Shown here: positions 9,465 to 21,368 of the stretch, one piece after another
Layout: each line of letters opens with the position of its first letter
Position numbering within the stretch: the first letter of the stretch is position 1
Assembly: GCA_016617785.1 (NCBI GenBank)
Contig: JADILM010000013.1
Span: 1-23,714 of the forward strand
Direction: 5' to 3'
Length of the DNA stretch: 23,714 bases
Source: Sporobolomyces roseus
Lineage: Eukaryota; Basidiomycota; Microbotryomycetes; Sporidiobolales; Sporidiobolaceae
Notes under the pieces: model-generated
Told to the model about the DNA's origin: nothing
Database searches by the model: none
What the model saw: only the letters and a program-made list of their open reading frames with translations
Made by a program: the position numbers and the translations under genes

Positions 9465-9522
9465 AGAGCTGGAGGCGGAACACAAAAAAATTAAACTATT
9501 GAGCGTATAAACAATTTAAAAT

Positions 9523-10290
9523 ATGGCTATCTTTACAAGCTTATTATCATTTGTATTACCAGTGCACTGTGACGCACCTTACCCTTGGCAAATTGGATTC
9601 CAAGACGGAGCTACTCCAACATTCGAGGGAATTGTTGAGTTACACGACACTATCTTCTTCTACCTGGTTGTTATCAGTTTCTTAGTATTCTGGATGATGT
9701 CTGTTATTATGGTTAAATTCAGTAGCAGCAAAGTAGGTATTGTACACAAATACCACAACCACGGAACTTTAATCGAGTTAGTATGGACTATTACTCCTGC
9801 TCTAATTCTTATCGCTATCGCTTTCCCTAGTTTCAAATTACTTTACCTGATGGATGAGGTTATCTCACCAACAATGACAGTTAAAGTAGCCGGTCACCAA
9901 TGGTACTGGTCTTACGAGTACAGTGATTTCGTTAGCGCGGACGGAGAGTCAATTGAGTTTGACTCATACATGGTTCCTGAGTCAGATCTTGAGTTAGGAC
10001 AATTACGACTTCTTGAGGTTGACAACCGTGTAGTAGTGCCAGTAGACACACACATTCGATTTATCGTTACAGGACAAGATGTTATCCACGATTGGGCCGT
10101 ACCTTCACTAGGAATTAAAATGGATGCCGTTCCAGGGCGACTGAACCAAACTTCAGTAATCATCCAACGTGAGGGAACTTACTATGGACAATGTAGTGAG
10201 ATCTGTGGAGTATACCACGCCTTTATGCCAATCGTTGTAGAGGCTGTTTCTCTAGAGAAATACTTAAGCTGGTTAGACAGCCAAGTTTAA
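9523..10290 (+). CDS. cox2: Cytochrome c oxidase subunit 2
   Basis: This subunit of complex IV accepts electrons from cytochrome c at the binuclear CuA centre in the intermembrane space. The protein is 255 aa. A short N-terminal leader precedes [12 protein letters not shown], where fungal Cox2 is usually matured. Two transmembrane helices lie at about residues 40-65 and 85-105. The CuA ligands are all present: H189 (VIHDW) and C224, E226, C228, H232, M235 in [17 protein letters not shown]. The aromatic motif [13 protein letters not shown] is intact. The stop is TAA. An exact second copy lies in the right arm (22521-23288). Confidence 0.98.
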   Translation: MAIFTSLLSFVLPVHCDAPYPWQIGFQDGATPTFEGIVELHDTIFFYLVVISFLVFWMMSVIMVKFSSSKVGIVHKYHNHGTLIELVWTITPALILIAIAFPSFKLLYLMDEVISPTMTVKVAGHQWYWSYEYSDFVSADGESIEFDSYMVPESDLELGQLRLLEVDNRVVVPVDTHIRFIVTGQDVIHDWAVPSLGIKMDAVPGRLNQTSVIIQREGTYYGQCSEICGVYHAFMPIVVEAVSLEKYLSWLDSQV

Positions 10291-10313
10291 TAGTTAACTT
10301 TTTATCACTCATT

Positions 10314-10328
10314 CGCCCAGATTGGGCG
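10314..10328 (+). repeat. GC hairpin CGCCCA-GAT-TGGGCG
   Basis: It has the family flanks TTCGCCCA...TGGGCGCATA and the shortest inner stem of the family. It lies just after the cox2 stop. Confidence 0.75.
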
Positions 10329-10353
10329 CATACATAAGTGGTAATAGTAAACA

Positions 10354-10363
10354 AATCCCCCTT
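10354..10363 (+). promoter_or_regulatory. AATCCCCCTT gene-end motif after cox2
   Basis: Exact motif, 63 bases after the cox2 stop and downstream of the GC hairpin. Mirrored at 22448-22457. Confidence 0.55.
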
Positions 10364-10404
10364 TTTTCAACCTTGCTTACTAAAGCAAGAGTAACCTCTT
10401 TATG

Positions 10405-10432
10405 TATAGAATGGATTAATTTTCATTCTATA
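10405..10432 (+). promoter_or_regulatory. Hairpin in the nad1 leader
   Basis: TATAGAATG and CATTCTATA form a 9-bp stem with a 10-base AT-rich loop, ending 20 bases upstream of the nad1 ATG. It may be an mRNA 5' structure or protein-binding site. The role is inferred from position only. Confidence 0.5.
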
Positions 10433-10452
10433 GTTTATTAAATATTTTAATT

Positions 10453-11442
10453 ATGCTATCTGCACTATACAGTTTATTAGAAATTGTTATTGTATTAGTT
10501 CCAATTTTACTGTCAGTTGCTTTCATGACTATCATCGAGCGTAAAGTTCTTGCTAGTATGCAACGACGAGTTGGGCCTAACACAGTAGGATACTTAGGAG
10601 TTCTGCAACCCTTTGCCGACGCCCTAAAGTTAGTGGTTAAAGAAACTGTAGTACCACAACACGCTACACGAAGTCTATTCTTCTTAGCCCCTGTTATCAG
10701 TCTAGTGTTTAGCCTATTAGGTTGGGCCGTAATTCCATTCGGAAGCGGTTTAGCCTTATCTGACTTTAGCCTTGGTATTCTATACTCATTAGCGATTTCA
10801 TCAATCGGAGTTTACGGAGTACTATTCGCGGGTTGGTCTGCTAACTCTAAGTATGCGTTCCTTGGATCTCTTCGAAGTACAGCTCAAATGATTAGTTACG
10901 AGTTAATTCTTAGCTCTGCTGTTCTAGCTGTAATTCTATTAACAGGAACATTCCATTACACAACTATTATTGAGAGCCAACAAAGTGTTTGGTTCTTAAT
11001 CCCATTATTCCCACTATTCATTATCTTCTTCATCTCAGTATTAGCTGAAACTAACCGGACTCCATTTGACCTGCCAGAAGCTGAGTCAGAGCTGGTAGCT
11101 GGATTCTTTACTGAGCACTCAGGAATGATCTTCGTATTCTTCTTCTTAGCCGAGTACTGTAGTATTGTTTTAATGTCAGCATTTACTGCTATCCTATTCA
11201 TGGGAGGGTACATTATGCCTGAGATTATTCCTAACGATACATTTATTAATGTACAAAGTGTAGTATTAGCACTTAAAACATGTATCTTCTGTTTCATCTT
11301 CGTATGGTTCCGAGCTACACTTCCACGGTTACGATATGATCAATTAATGCAAGCATGTTGGACAGGAATCCTTCCAGTTGTTATTGCACTAATTATCTTA
11401 GTACCATCACTGTTAGTAGCATTTGATATTGCACCTTACTAA
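10453..11442 (+). CDS. nad1: NADH dehydrogenase subunit 1
   Basis: The membrane subunit of complex I that forms most of the ubiquinone-binding chamber. It is 329 aa, a normal length, with eight or so hydrophobic helices. Conserved segments include ERKVLASMQRRVGPNTVGY near residues 29-47 and QPFADALKLVVKE. The acidic loop AETNRTPFDLPEAESELVAG is followed by FRATLPRLRYDQLM near the C-terminus. The ATG at 10453 follows a short leader with two hairpins. The stop is TAA followed by TAG. An exact mirror copy lies at 21369-22358. Confidence 0.98.
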   Translation: MLSALYSLLEIVIVLVPILLSVAFMTIIERKVLASMQRRVGPNTVGYLGVLQPFADALKLVVKETVVPQHATRSLFFLAPVISLVFSLLGWAVIPFGSGLALSDFSLGILYSLAISSIGVYGVLFAGWSANSKYAFLGSLRSTAQMISYELILSSAVLAVILLTGTFHYTTIIESQQSVWFLIPLFPLFIIFFISVLAETNRTPFDLPEAESELVAGFFTEHSGMIFVFFFLAEYCSIVLMSAFTAILFMGGYIMPEIIPNDTFINVQSVVLALKTCIFCFIFVWFRATLPRLRYDQLMQACWTGILPVVIALIILVPSLLVAFDIAPY

Positions 11443-11450
11443 TAGTTTAC

Positions 11451-11460
11451 AATCCCCCTT
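11451..11460 (+). promoter_or_regulatory. AATCCCCCTT gene-end motif after nad1
   Basis: Exact motif, 8 bases after the nad1 stop. Mirrored at 21351-21360. Confidence 0.55.
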
Positions 11461-11804
11461 ACCGCCCCGCCCCCTTATTTTCCCCCTTGGGGAACAGGGT
11501 AAGCTTAACACTAGATATTTAATCCCCTTTATACCCATCAACGCGTATGTCTCTTATATTTAGATAACTAATATAAGTAAATAATCTTGGCCACATTGAA
11601 CAGTTATTGCTGTTTATTTAATCACGCTTTTGCCTGACTAAACACCTATTATACTTTAGACTGAAGATAAGCTTTACCCTCTTAGTCGTTATTAAAGTAT
11701 TGGGTTCTATTATCATTATTCATTTTAATATTCCACACTATCATAAACACGTAGGTGTCTGACCTACTCTTATGTTATGATTAATCATTATCATAATTTT
11801 AAGA

Positions 11805-11837
11805 TTAGTTTATTAGCGAAAGCAACTAATAGACTAA
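11805..11837 (+). promoter_or_regulatory. 12-bp hairpin in the cob leader
   Basis: TTAGTTTATTAG and CTAATAGACTAA pair over 12 positions with one G-U, around a 9-base loop, CGAAAGCAA. The stem ends 15 bases before the cob ATG, so it would lie at or near the mRNA 5' end or the initiation site. The mirror copy is at 20974-21006. Confidence 0.6.
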
Positions 11838-11852
11838 GAATTATTTACATCC

Positions 11853-13031
11853 ATGCGATTACTTAAATCACATCCTATTTTAGGACTTGTAAACAGCTAC
11901 ATGGTTGATTCACCTCAACCTGCTAGCTTAACATACATGTGGAACTTTGGTTCACTACTAGGTGCTTGTCTAGTAATCCAAATTATCACAGGTATCACAC
12001 TTGCAATGCACTATACGCCTAACATCGATCTTGCATTCGTAAGTGTAGAGCACATTATGCGGGACGTTCACTACGGATGGTTAATCCGATACCTTCACGC
12101 TAACGTTGCTTCATTCTTCTTCATCTTCGTTTACCTACACATTGGTCGAGGACTGTACTACGGATCATACCGATCACCACGAGTACTACTATGGTCTATC
12201 GGAGTTATTATTCTAGTTCTAATGATGGCTACTGCATTCCTTGGTTACGTTTTACCTTACGGTCAAATGTCACTATGGGGAGCTACTGTAATTACTAACT
12301 TACTGTCAGCTATTCCTTGGATTGGAACAGACTTCGTGCAATTCGTATGGGGAGGGTTCAGTGTAAACAACGCTACTCTTAACCGATTCTTCTCATTACA
12401 CTACTTACTACCGTTCATCTTAGCTGCTTTAGCTGCAATGCACCTATTAGCACTACACGAGCACGGAAGTAGTAACCCATTAGGTATCTCTGGTAACACT
12501 GATCGATTACCATTCCACCCATACTTCGTATTCAAAGATCTTGTAACAGTATTCTTATTCTTACTAGTTCTTGGAGTGATGGTATTCTACGCACCTAACT
12601 ACCTAGGTCACAGTGATAACTACATCCCAGCTAACCCAATGCAAACACCTGCATCAATTGTTCCTGAGTGATACTTACTACCGTTCTACGCCATCTTACG
12701 ATCTATTCCAAACAAATTACTTGGAGTATTAGCCATGTTCATGTCACTGCTAATCCTACTTGCAATGCCAATTGTGGATACATCACGAGTACGAGGATCA
12801 CAATTCCGACCATTAATGCGATGGGCCTTCTGGCTATTCGTATCTAACTTCTTTGTATTAATGTACATTGGAAGCCAACACGTTGAAGAGCCATTTATTA
12901 CTGTAGGTGCTATTTCAACAGCATTCTACTTTGGATGGTTCCTAATTGTTGTACCAGTAATTGGTATCGTAGAGAACACTCTACTTGATATCGCTACTGA
13001 GCCTAAAACAGCAACAGCAACAGCATCATAA
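11853..13031 (+). CDS. cob: Apocytochrome b
   Basis: The catalytic subunit of the bc1 complex, carrying both b hemes and the Qo and Qi quinone sites. The protein is 392 aa. Heme ligands H82, H96, H183 and H197 are all present at canonical positions. The codon at 12669-12671 is TGA and falls exactly on the W of the Qo-site PEWY motif (residues 271-274), so TGA is Trp. Reading it as a stop would split the gene into two pieces in the same frame. The C-terminal part includes [19 protein letters not shown]. No introns were found. It converges on atp8. An identical copy lies at 19780-20958. Confidence 0.98.
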
Positions 13032-13034
13032 TTT

Positions 13035-13044
13035 AATCCCCCTT
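13035..13044 (+). promoter_or_regulatory. AATCCCCCTT gene-end motif after cob
   Basis: Exact motif, 3 bases after the cob stop and upstream of a TCTCTTATATT copy. Mirrored at 19767-19776. Confidence 0.55.
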
Positions 13045-13102
13045 TTTATGACAATTCTTGTATGTCTCTTATATTTAAATAATATAGGTATAAGAGATGA
13101 AC

Positions 13103-13129
13103 AGATAAACTAGATAAACTAGATAAACT
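13103..13129. repeat. Three tandem copies of AGATAAACT
   Basis: A perfect 9-base unit repeated three times plus a partial fourth. Mirrored at about 19682-19708. Confidence 0.9.
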
Positions 13130-13148
13130 AGATTACTCCCAGGGGAGA

Positions 13149-13158
13149 AAGGGGGATT
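13149..13158 (-). promoter_or_regulatory. AATCCCCCTT gene-end motif after atp8
   Basis: The motif on the minus strand, about 60 bases after the atp8 stop, beyond the two hairpins. Mirrored at 19653-19662. Confidence 0.55.
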
Positions 13159-13192
13159 ATGTTCCCAGCATAACCGGGAGAGCATATACAAT

Positions 13193-13211
13193 CGCCCAGC
13201 GTAGCTGGGCG
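13193..13211 (-). repeat. GC hairpin CGCCCAGC-GTA-GCTGGGCG
   Basis: A perfect 8-bp stem with the family flanks TCGCCCA...TGGGCGCATAA, 8 bases past the atp8 stop. The same 19 bases recur at 13685-13703 after cox1. Confidence 0.85.
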
Positions 13212-13219
13212 CATAATAA

Positions 13220-13366
13220 TTATAGTTTAGTGATGTACATTCGTGTTACAAATAGCTCAGCGAATGCTGGTAGGATGTAAGTACCGAATACGTAAACCAT
13301 AGTGATTAACACTAAGAATGCAAATGATAATTGGTTAACGAAGTAGAATGGTAATAGTTGTGGCAT
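13220..13366 (-). CDS. atp8: ATP synthase subunit 8
   Basis: A small membrane subunit of the F0 stator of mitochondrial ATP synthase. The protein is 48 aa, the usual fungal size. It starts [17 protein letters not shown], the typical fungal Atp8 N-terminus. One hydrophobic helix follows, and the tail [10 protein letters not shown] is basic. It is preceded by cox1 and faces cob. Only 18 bases separate cox1-side noncoding repeats from other candidate starts, and the ATG at 13366 gives the conserved MPQL start. An identical copy lies at 19445-19591. Confidence 0.95.
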   Translation of the reverse strand: MPQLLPFYFVNQLSFAFLVLITMVYVFGTYILPAFAELFVTRMYITKL

Positions 13367-13721
13367 AATTAATATTATTATAGGCTTTACTCTGTTCCCT
13401 GTTGGCCCCTATAGGAAGGAGCTGGGGTAGGGAAGGTACAAAAATACGCACCCATGCTCCCAATATTTCTAAAGGAAGTAGCTGGGTGAAAGAGTTTATA
13501 AGCGTGCCTTGCGTCCATATTAGTAATAGATGGACTATAGGCTTGGTGTTGGGTTTATAATTTATTTCGCCCCTTGTCATCACCAAAGGTGGGGAAGAAA
13601 AAGGGGGGTTTATTCTTAACTCTTACACAATCTAAGTCCCTTTGAGTAAAGGGGATAAAATGCTTAATTAACTTAAAAAAGTCTCGCCCAGCGTAGCTGG
13701 GCGCATAAAACATACTAACAG
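13367..13721. other. Spacer between atp8 and cox1
   Basis: No gene was recognised. It contains the GC hairpin at 13685 right after cox1, a CCCCTTT block, and a gene-end-like AAACCCCCCTT at about 13601-13611 (minus strand). An 83-codon minus-strand ORF (13335-13586) overlaps atp8 in another frame. It lacks any membrane or domain character and is probably chance. Confidence 0.6.
13685..13703 (-). repeat. GC hairpin CGCCCAGC-GTA-GCTGGGCG after cox1
   Basis: Identical to the hairpin at 13193-13211 and likewise followed by GCATAA. It begins about 20 bases after the cox1 stop. Confidence 0.85.
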
Positions 13722-15706
<1,985 letters not shown>

Positions 15707-16283
15707 ATTTAAATAAGATATGTTGTTGTTCTATTCACGTTTAAATACATAACGTACTTTTGTCCTTAACTGTTTGTTACTCACTTATTGCCCAGTATTT
15801 CTACATTGTCCTCTTTCCCCCCTACGGGGGGAACATGGGGTGAGGAAGGAAAGCAAGAGTAAAGGTGCATACTGAATTGATTCTACCTTTTGATAGACTC
15901 TGAATGCTAAAAGATATTAAAGTTATGATGTCTTCTTATTATTTTAATTCATTTATAAGAGACGAACTTGACTAATTAAATGACAGGTGAGTTACTAGTT
16001 ATTAGTTAGCGTATCTGTTTCTTATACTACCGCACTACTCTATTTAATAAAGTGAGTTTGAATTAGGACCAGGGGGGAAACGAAACCCCCATCTACAATT
16101 TCGGCTGTATGTTGTTGGCTTGTCCCCTTTACTTTTATTAATTTAGGTAAAAAAAGTACTTTAAAAAAAATTTAATCACCTTTTCAAGTGTTAAATTAAA
16201 AACTTATTTGAAATTAACAAAAGGGGGGGGCATAAAAAATTTATCCCTTTGTTGGTAATCCCAAACCATTGTGAAAGCACCTA
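15707..16283. other. Region upstream of cox1, left side of centre
   Basis: There is no gene. It contains the hairpin TTCCCCCC-TAC-GGGGGGAA (15815-15833) and a TATAAGAGA motif (15954-15962). A degraded mirror of the right-side tRNA lies near 16045-16130. From about 16130 on, homopolymers are swollen and agreement with the mirror sequence is patchy. Confidence 0.55.
15815..15833. repeat. GC hairpin TTCCCCCC-TAC-GGGGGGAA
   Basis: A perfect 8-bp stem with loop TAC, about 110 bases upstream of cox1. A slightly altered mirror copy lies near 17109-17128. Confidence 0.75.
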
Positions 16284-16671
16284 ACTTGCTTCATTTTCTT
16301 AAACCGTAGAAGGAGGAGAACCAGTGTCCCCTTTGACGTTTTTGGTGGTCCCGAGTTGGGAGTGCCTTATTTCACTTTTTTAACCCGAAAGGATGTTTAT
16401 TTTATGACCTTTGAAAAAGTTTAATGCCAGCCGCGGGAATGGAACCGCTTGCGGTATTTCGAAATTTTAAAAAACCGGGAAAACGGCCCTTTTCCCCCTT
16501 TGGTTAAAATTCATGGTAGGGCTTCCCAAAATTTTTTTGGGAAAAGGGAAAATATTTGGGGGAAAAAAATTTTTAAAAAAGTTTTTTTTTTAACAAAAAT
16601 TTTTTAAAACGTTTGTTATAAAAGGAATTTTTTAATTTTTTTCCCCCCCCGGGGGGGGAAAAAAGGGTGCA
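16284..16671. other. Centre of the palindrome, low-quality-looking spacer
   Basis: About 390 bases lie between the last recognisable mirrored segments. It is full of A, T, G and C runs (for example CCCCCCCCGGGGGGGG near 16644). A segment near 16428-16455 reads GCCGCGGGAATGGAACCGC, which resembles the T arm of a minus-strand tRNA with errors. No intact gene can be supported. Confidence 0.5.
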
Positions 16672-16831
16672 TTCACAATGAAATTTGATTAGCCAACAAA
16701 AGTCGTTTAAATTATTTATGCTACCCCCCCTTTTCCTCTAACTGTTAAGAGAAGTTCTTATATTAACTGACTTTATAAGGTGATTAATTTTAACTATGTA
16801 AGTATTTTATTACCTAGAATTAAATGAATAA

Positions 16832-16898
16832 AGGATCATGGGCTCACGGTAACATACCACCGATAATTGTGTATGGTGGTTCGATTCCCCTGGTCCTA
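16832..16898 (+). tRNA. Probable tRNA, possibly Ile (GAU), imperfect
   Basis: The acceptor strands AGGATCA and TGGTCCT pair fully, with one G-U. A T-arm-like GGTGG-TTCGATT-CCCC follows an anticodon-like CCGATAA. The length is only 67 bases and the D and anticodon stems do not fold cleanly, as if several bases were missing. GAU would be the anticodon if the frame is right. It lies in the zone that looks error-rich, so identity is uncertain. A more degraded mirror copy lies near 16045-16130. Confidence 0.5.
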
Positions 16899-17226
16899 AT
16901 TCAAACTCATTTATTTAAATAGAGTAGTGCTGTATGAAACAGATACGTAATAATAACTAGTAACTCACCTTCATTTATTAGTAAAGTTCCCTTCTTATAA
17001 ATGAATTAAAAAATAAGAAGACATCATAATTTTAAATACTTTAGCATTCAGAGTCATAAAAAGGTAGAATATTCGTATGCACCTTTACTCTTGCTTTCTT
17101 CCTCAATGTTCCCCCGTAGGGGGGAAAGAGGACATGTGAAATCTGGGCAATAATGGTAAAAAAAGGTTAAGGACAAAAGTCGTTATGTTTTTAAAACGTG
17201 AATAGAACAACCATTCTTATTTAAAT
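16899..17226. other. Upstream region of right-arm cox1
   Basis: Recognisable mirror of 15707-16050, with scattered indels and substitutions, including the GC hairpin near 17109. No gene. Confidence 0.55.
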
Positions 17227-19089
<1,863 letters not shown>

Positions 19090-19444
19090 CTGTTAGTATG
19101 TTTTATGCGCCCAGCTACGCTGGGCGAGACTTTTTTAAGTTAATTAAGCATTTTATCCCCTTTACTCAAAGGGACTTAGATTGTGTAAGAGTTAAGAATA
19201 AACCCCCCTTTTTCTTCCCCACCTTTGGTGATGACAAGGGGCGAAATAAATTATAAACCCAACACCAAGCCTATAGTCCATCTATTACTAATATGGACGC
19301 AAGGCACGCTTATAAACTCTTTCACCCAGCTACTTCCTTTAGAAATATTGGGAGCATGGGTGCGTATTTTTGTACCTTCCCTACCCCAGCTCCTTCCTAT
19401 AGGGGCCAACAGGGAACAGAGTAAAGCCTATAATAATATTAATT
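19090..19444. other. Spacer between cox1 and atp8, right arm
   Basis: Identical mirror of 13367-13721, with the GC hairpin at 19108-19126. No gene. Confidence 0.6.
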
Positions 19445-19591
19445 ATGCCACAACTATTACCATTCTACTTCGTTAACCAATTATCATTTGCATTCTTAGT
19501 GTTAATCACTATGGTTTACGTATTCGGTACTTACATCCTACCAGCATTCGCTGAGCTATTTGTAACACGAATGTACATCACTAAACTATAA
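19445..19591 (+). CDS. atp8: ATP synthase subunit 8, second copy
   Basis: A 48-aa copy with the same sequence as the left-arm atp8, starting [11 protein letters not shown] and ending YITKL-TAA. It is followed by the GC hairpin at 19600-19618 and the AATCCCCCTT motif at 19653-19662. Whether it is a second physical gene depends on whether the inverted repeat is real. Confidence 0.93.
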   Translation: MPQLLPFYFVNQLSFAFLVLITMVYVFGTYILPAFAELFVTRMYITKL

Positions 19592-19779
19592 TTATTATGC
19601 GCCCAGCTACGCTGGGCGATTGTATATGCTCTCCCGGTTATGCTGGGAACATAATCCCCCTTTCTCCCCTGGGAGTAATCTAGTTTATCTAGTTTATCTA
19701 GTTTATCTGTTCATCTCTTATACCTATATTATTTAAATATAAGAGACATACAAGAATTGTCATAAAAAGGGGGATTAAA
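19592..19779. other. Convergent spacer between atp8 and cob, right arm
   Basis: Exact mirror of 13032-13219: two hairpins, two opposed AATCCCCCTT motifs, three tandem 9-mers and the TCTCTTATA inverted pair. Confidence 0.7.
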
Positions 19780-20958
19780 TTATGATGCTGTTGCTGTTGC
19801 TGTTTTAGGCTCAGTAGCGATATCAAGTAGAGTGTTCTCTACGATACCAATTACTGGTACAACAATTAGGAACCATCCAAAGTAGAATGCTGTTGAAATA
19901 GCACCTACAGTAATAAATGGCTCTTCAACGTGTTGGCTTCCAATGTACATTAATACAAAGAAGTTAGATACGAATAGCCAGAAGGCCCATCGCATTAATG
20001 GTCGGAATTGTGATCCTCGTACTCGTGATGTATCCACAATTGGCATTGCAAGTAGGATTAGCAGTGACATGAACATGGCTAATACTCCAAGTAATTTGTT
20101 TGGAATAGATCGTAAGATGGCGTAGAACGGTAGTAAGTATCACTCAGGAACAATTGATGCAGGTGTTTGCATTGGGTTAGCTGGGATGTAGTTATCACTG
20201 TGACCTAGGTAGTTAGGTGCGTAGAATACCATCACTCCAAGAACTAGTAAGAATAAGAATACTGTTACAAGATCTTTGAATACGAAGTATGGGTGGAATG
20301 GTAATCGATCAGTGTTACCAGAGATACCTAATGGGTTACTACTTCCGTGCTCGTGTAGTGCTAATAGGTGCATTGCAGCTAAAGCAGCTAAGATGAACGG
20401 TAGTAAGTAGTGTAATGAGAAGAATCGGTTAAGAGTAGCGTTGTTTACACTGAACCCTCCCCATACGAATTGCACGAAGTCTGTTCCAATCCAAGGAATA
20501 GCTGACAGTAAGTTAGTAATTACAGTAGCTCCCCATAGTGACATTTGACCGTAAGGTAAAACGTAACCAAGGAATGCAGTAGCCATCATTAGAACTAGAA
20601 TAATAACTCCGATAGACCATAGTAGTACTCGTGGTGATCGGTATGATCCGTAGTACAGTCCTCGACCAATGTGTAGGTAAACGAAGATGAAGAAGAATGA
20701 AGCAACGTTAGCGTGAAGGTATCGGATTAACCATCCGTAGTGAACGTCCCGCATAATGTGCTCTACACTTACGAATGCAAGATCGATGTTAGGCGTATAG
20801 TGCATTGCAAGTGTGATACCTGTGATAATTTGGATTACTAGACAAGCACCTAGTAGTGAACCAAAGTTCCACATGTATGTTAAGCTAGCAGGTTGAGGTG
20901 AATCAACCATGTAGCTGTTTACAAGTCCTAAAATAGGATGTGATTTAAGTAATCGCAT
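19780..20958 (-). CDS. cob: Apocytochrome b, second copy
   Basis: Mirror copy of 11853-13031 with the same 392-aa product. The in-frame TGA for the PEWY Trp is at 20140-20142. The heme-ligand histidines are unchanged, and the leader hairpin is at 20974-21006. Confidence 0.96.
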
Positions 20959-21368
20959 GGATGTAAATAATTCTTAGTCTATTAGTTGCTTTCGCTAATA
21001 AACTAATCTTAAAATTATGATAATGATTAATCATAACATAAGAGTAGGTCAGACACCTACGTGTTTATGATAGTGTGGAATATTAAAATGAATAATGATA
21101 ATAGAACCCAATACTTTAATAACGACTAAGAGGGTAAAGCTTATCTTCAGTCTAAAGTATAATAGGTGTTTAGTCAGGCAAAAGCGTGATTAAATAAACA
21201 GCAATAACTGTTCAATGTGGCCAAGATTATTTACTTATATTAGTTATCTAAATATAAGAGACATACGCGTTGATGGGTATAAAGGGGATTAAATATCTAG
21301 TGTTAAGCTTACCCTGTTCCCCAAGGGGGAAAATAAGGGGGCGGGGCGGTAAGGGGGATTGTAAACTA
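20959..21368. other. Structured spacer between cob and nad1, right arm
   Basis: Exact mirror of 11443-11852, with the same stems and the AATCCCCCTT motif at 21351-21360. No gene was recognised. Confidence 0.6.

Larger units (their letters stand above)
8844..9522. other. Divergent spacer between trnR and cox2, rich in hairpins
   Basis: There is no gene here. Genes on both sides point away, so transcription must start from within or beyond it. It contains a TCTCTTATATT motif (8909-8919) and several inverted repeats. These are AAACATTAA/TTAATGTTT (9126-9150), ATTTATTAAA/TTTAATAAAT (9176-9210), ACCCCTT/AAGGGGT (9227-9257), and the GC hairpins at 9320, 9401 and 9444. From about 9137 the sequence is part of the inverted repeat. 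An ORF of 74 codons on the minus strand is made of the hairpins and is not credible. Confidence 0.6.
10291..10452. other. Spacer between cox2 and nad1 with hairpins
   Basis: In order it contains the GC hairpin at 10314, the AATCCCCCTT motif at 10354, and the hairpin CTTGCTT-ACTA-AAGCAAG (10372-10389). Last is the hairpin TATAGAATG/CATTCTATA (10405-10432), which ends 20 bases before the nad1 ATG. Confidence 0.75.
11443..11852. other. Structured spacer between nad1 and cob
   Basis: A 410-base stretch without a recognisable gene. It begins with AATCCCCCTT (11451), a C/G-rich block, AATCCCCTTT (11521) and TCTCTTATATT (11550-11560). Inverted repeats follow. ATACTTTAGACT pairs discontinuously with AGTC and TAAAGTAT (11651-11700). 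GTAGGT-GTCTG-ACCTAC lies at 11751-11767, the palindrome ATGATTAATCAT near 11777-11788, and the cob leader hairpin at 11805-11837. The density of stems could mean a structured RNA, but no tRNA or known ncRNA family is evident. Confidence 0.6.
13032..13219. other. Convergent spacer between cob and atp8
   Basis: It holds gene-end motifs for both genes, facing each other: AATCCCCCTT at 13035 for cob (+) and at 13149 for atp8 (-). Between them are TCTCTTATATT (13065-13075), its inverse TATAAGAGA (13089-13097) and three tandem 9-mers AGATAAACT (13103-13129). Next to atp8 are two hairpins (13163-13180 and 13193-13211). Confidence 0.75.

Noticed and set aside
9259..9483. A 74-codon minus-strand ORF upstream of cox2 (and its mirror)
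   Set aside because: It is built from the GC hairpins, has no domain or membrane character, and opposes the cox2 leader.
11443..11852. Mitochondrial RNase P RNA gene
   Set aside because: Stems are present, but I could not find the conserved P4 sequence elements, so no such claim is made.
11853..12671. cob as two separate or frameshifted genes
   Set aside because: Both parts share one frame and are separated only by TGA at a conserved Trp.
13103..13129. CRISPR-like array
   Set aside because: The three 9-base units are directly adjacent without spacers, so this is a simple tandem repeat.
13335..13586. An 83-codon minus-strand ORF overlapping atp8
   Set aside because: It overlaps the well-supported atp8 start in another frame and resembles no mitochondrial protein.
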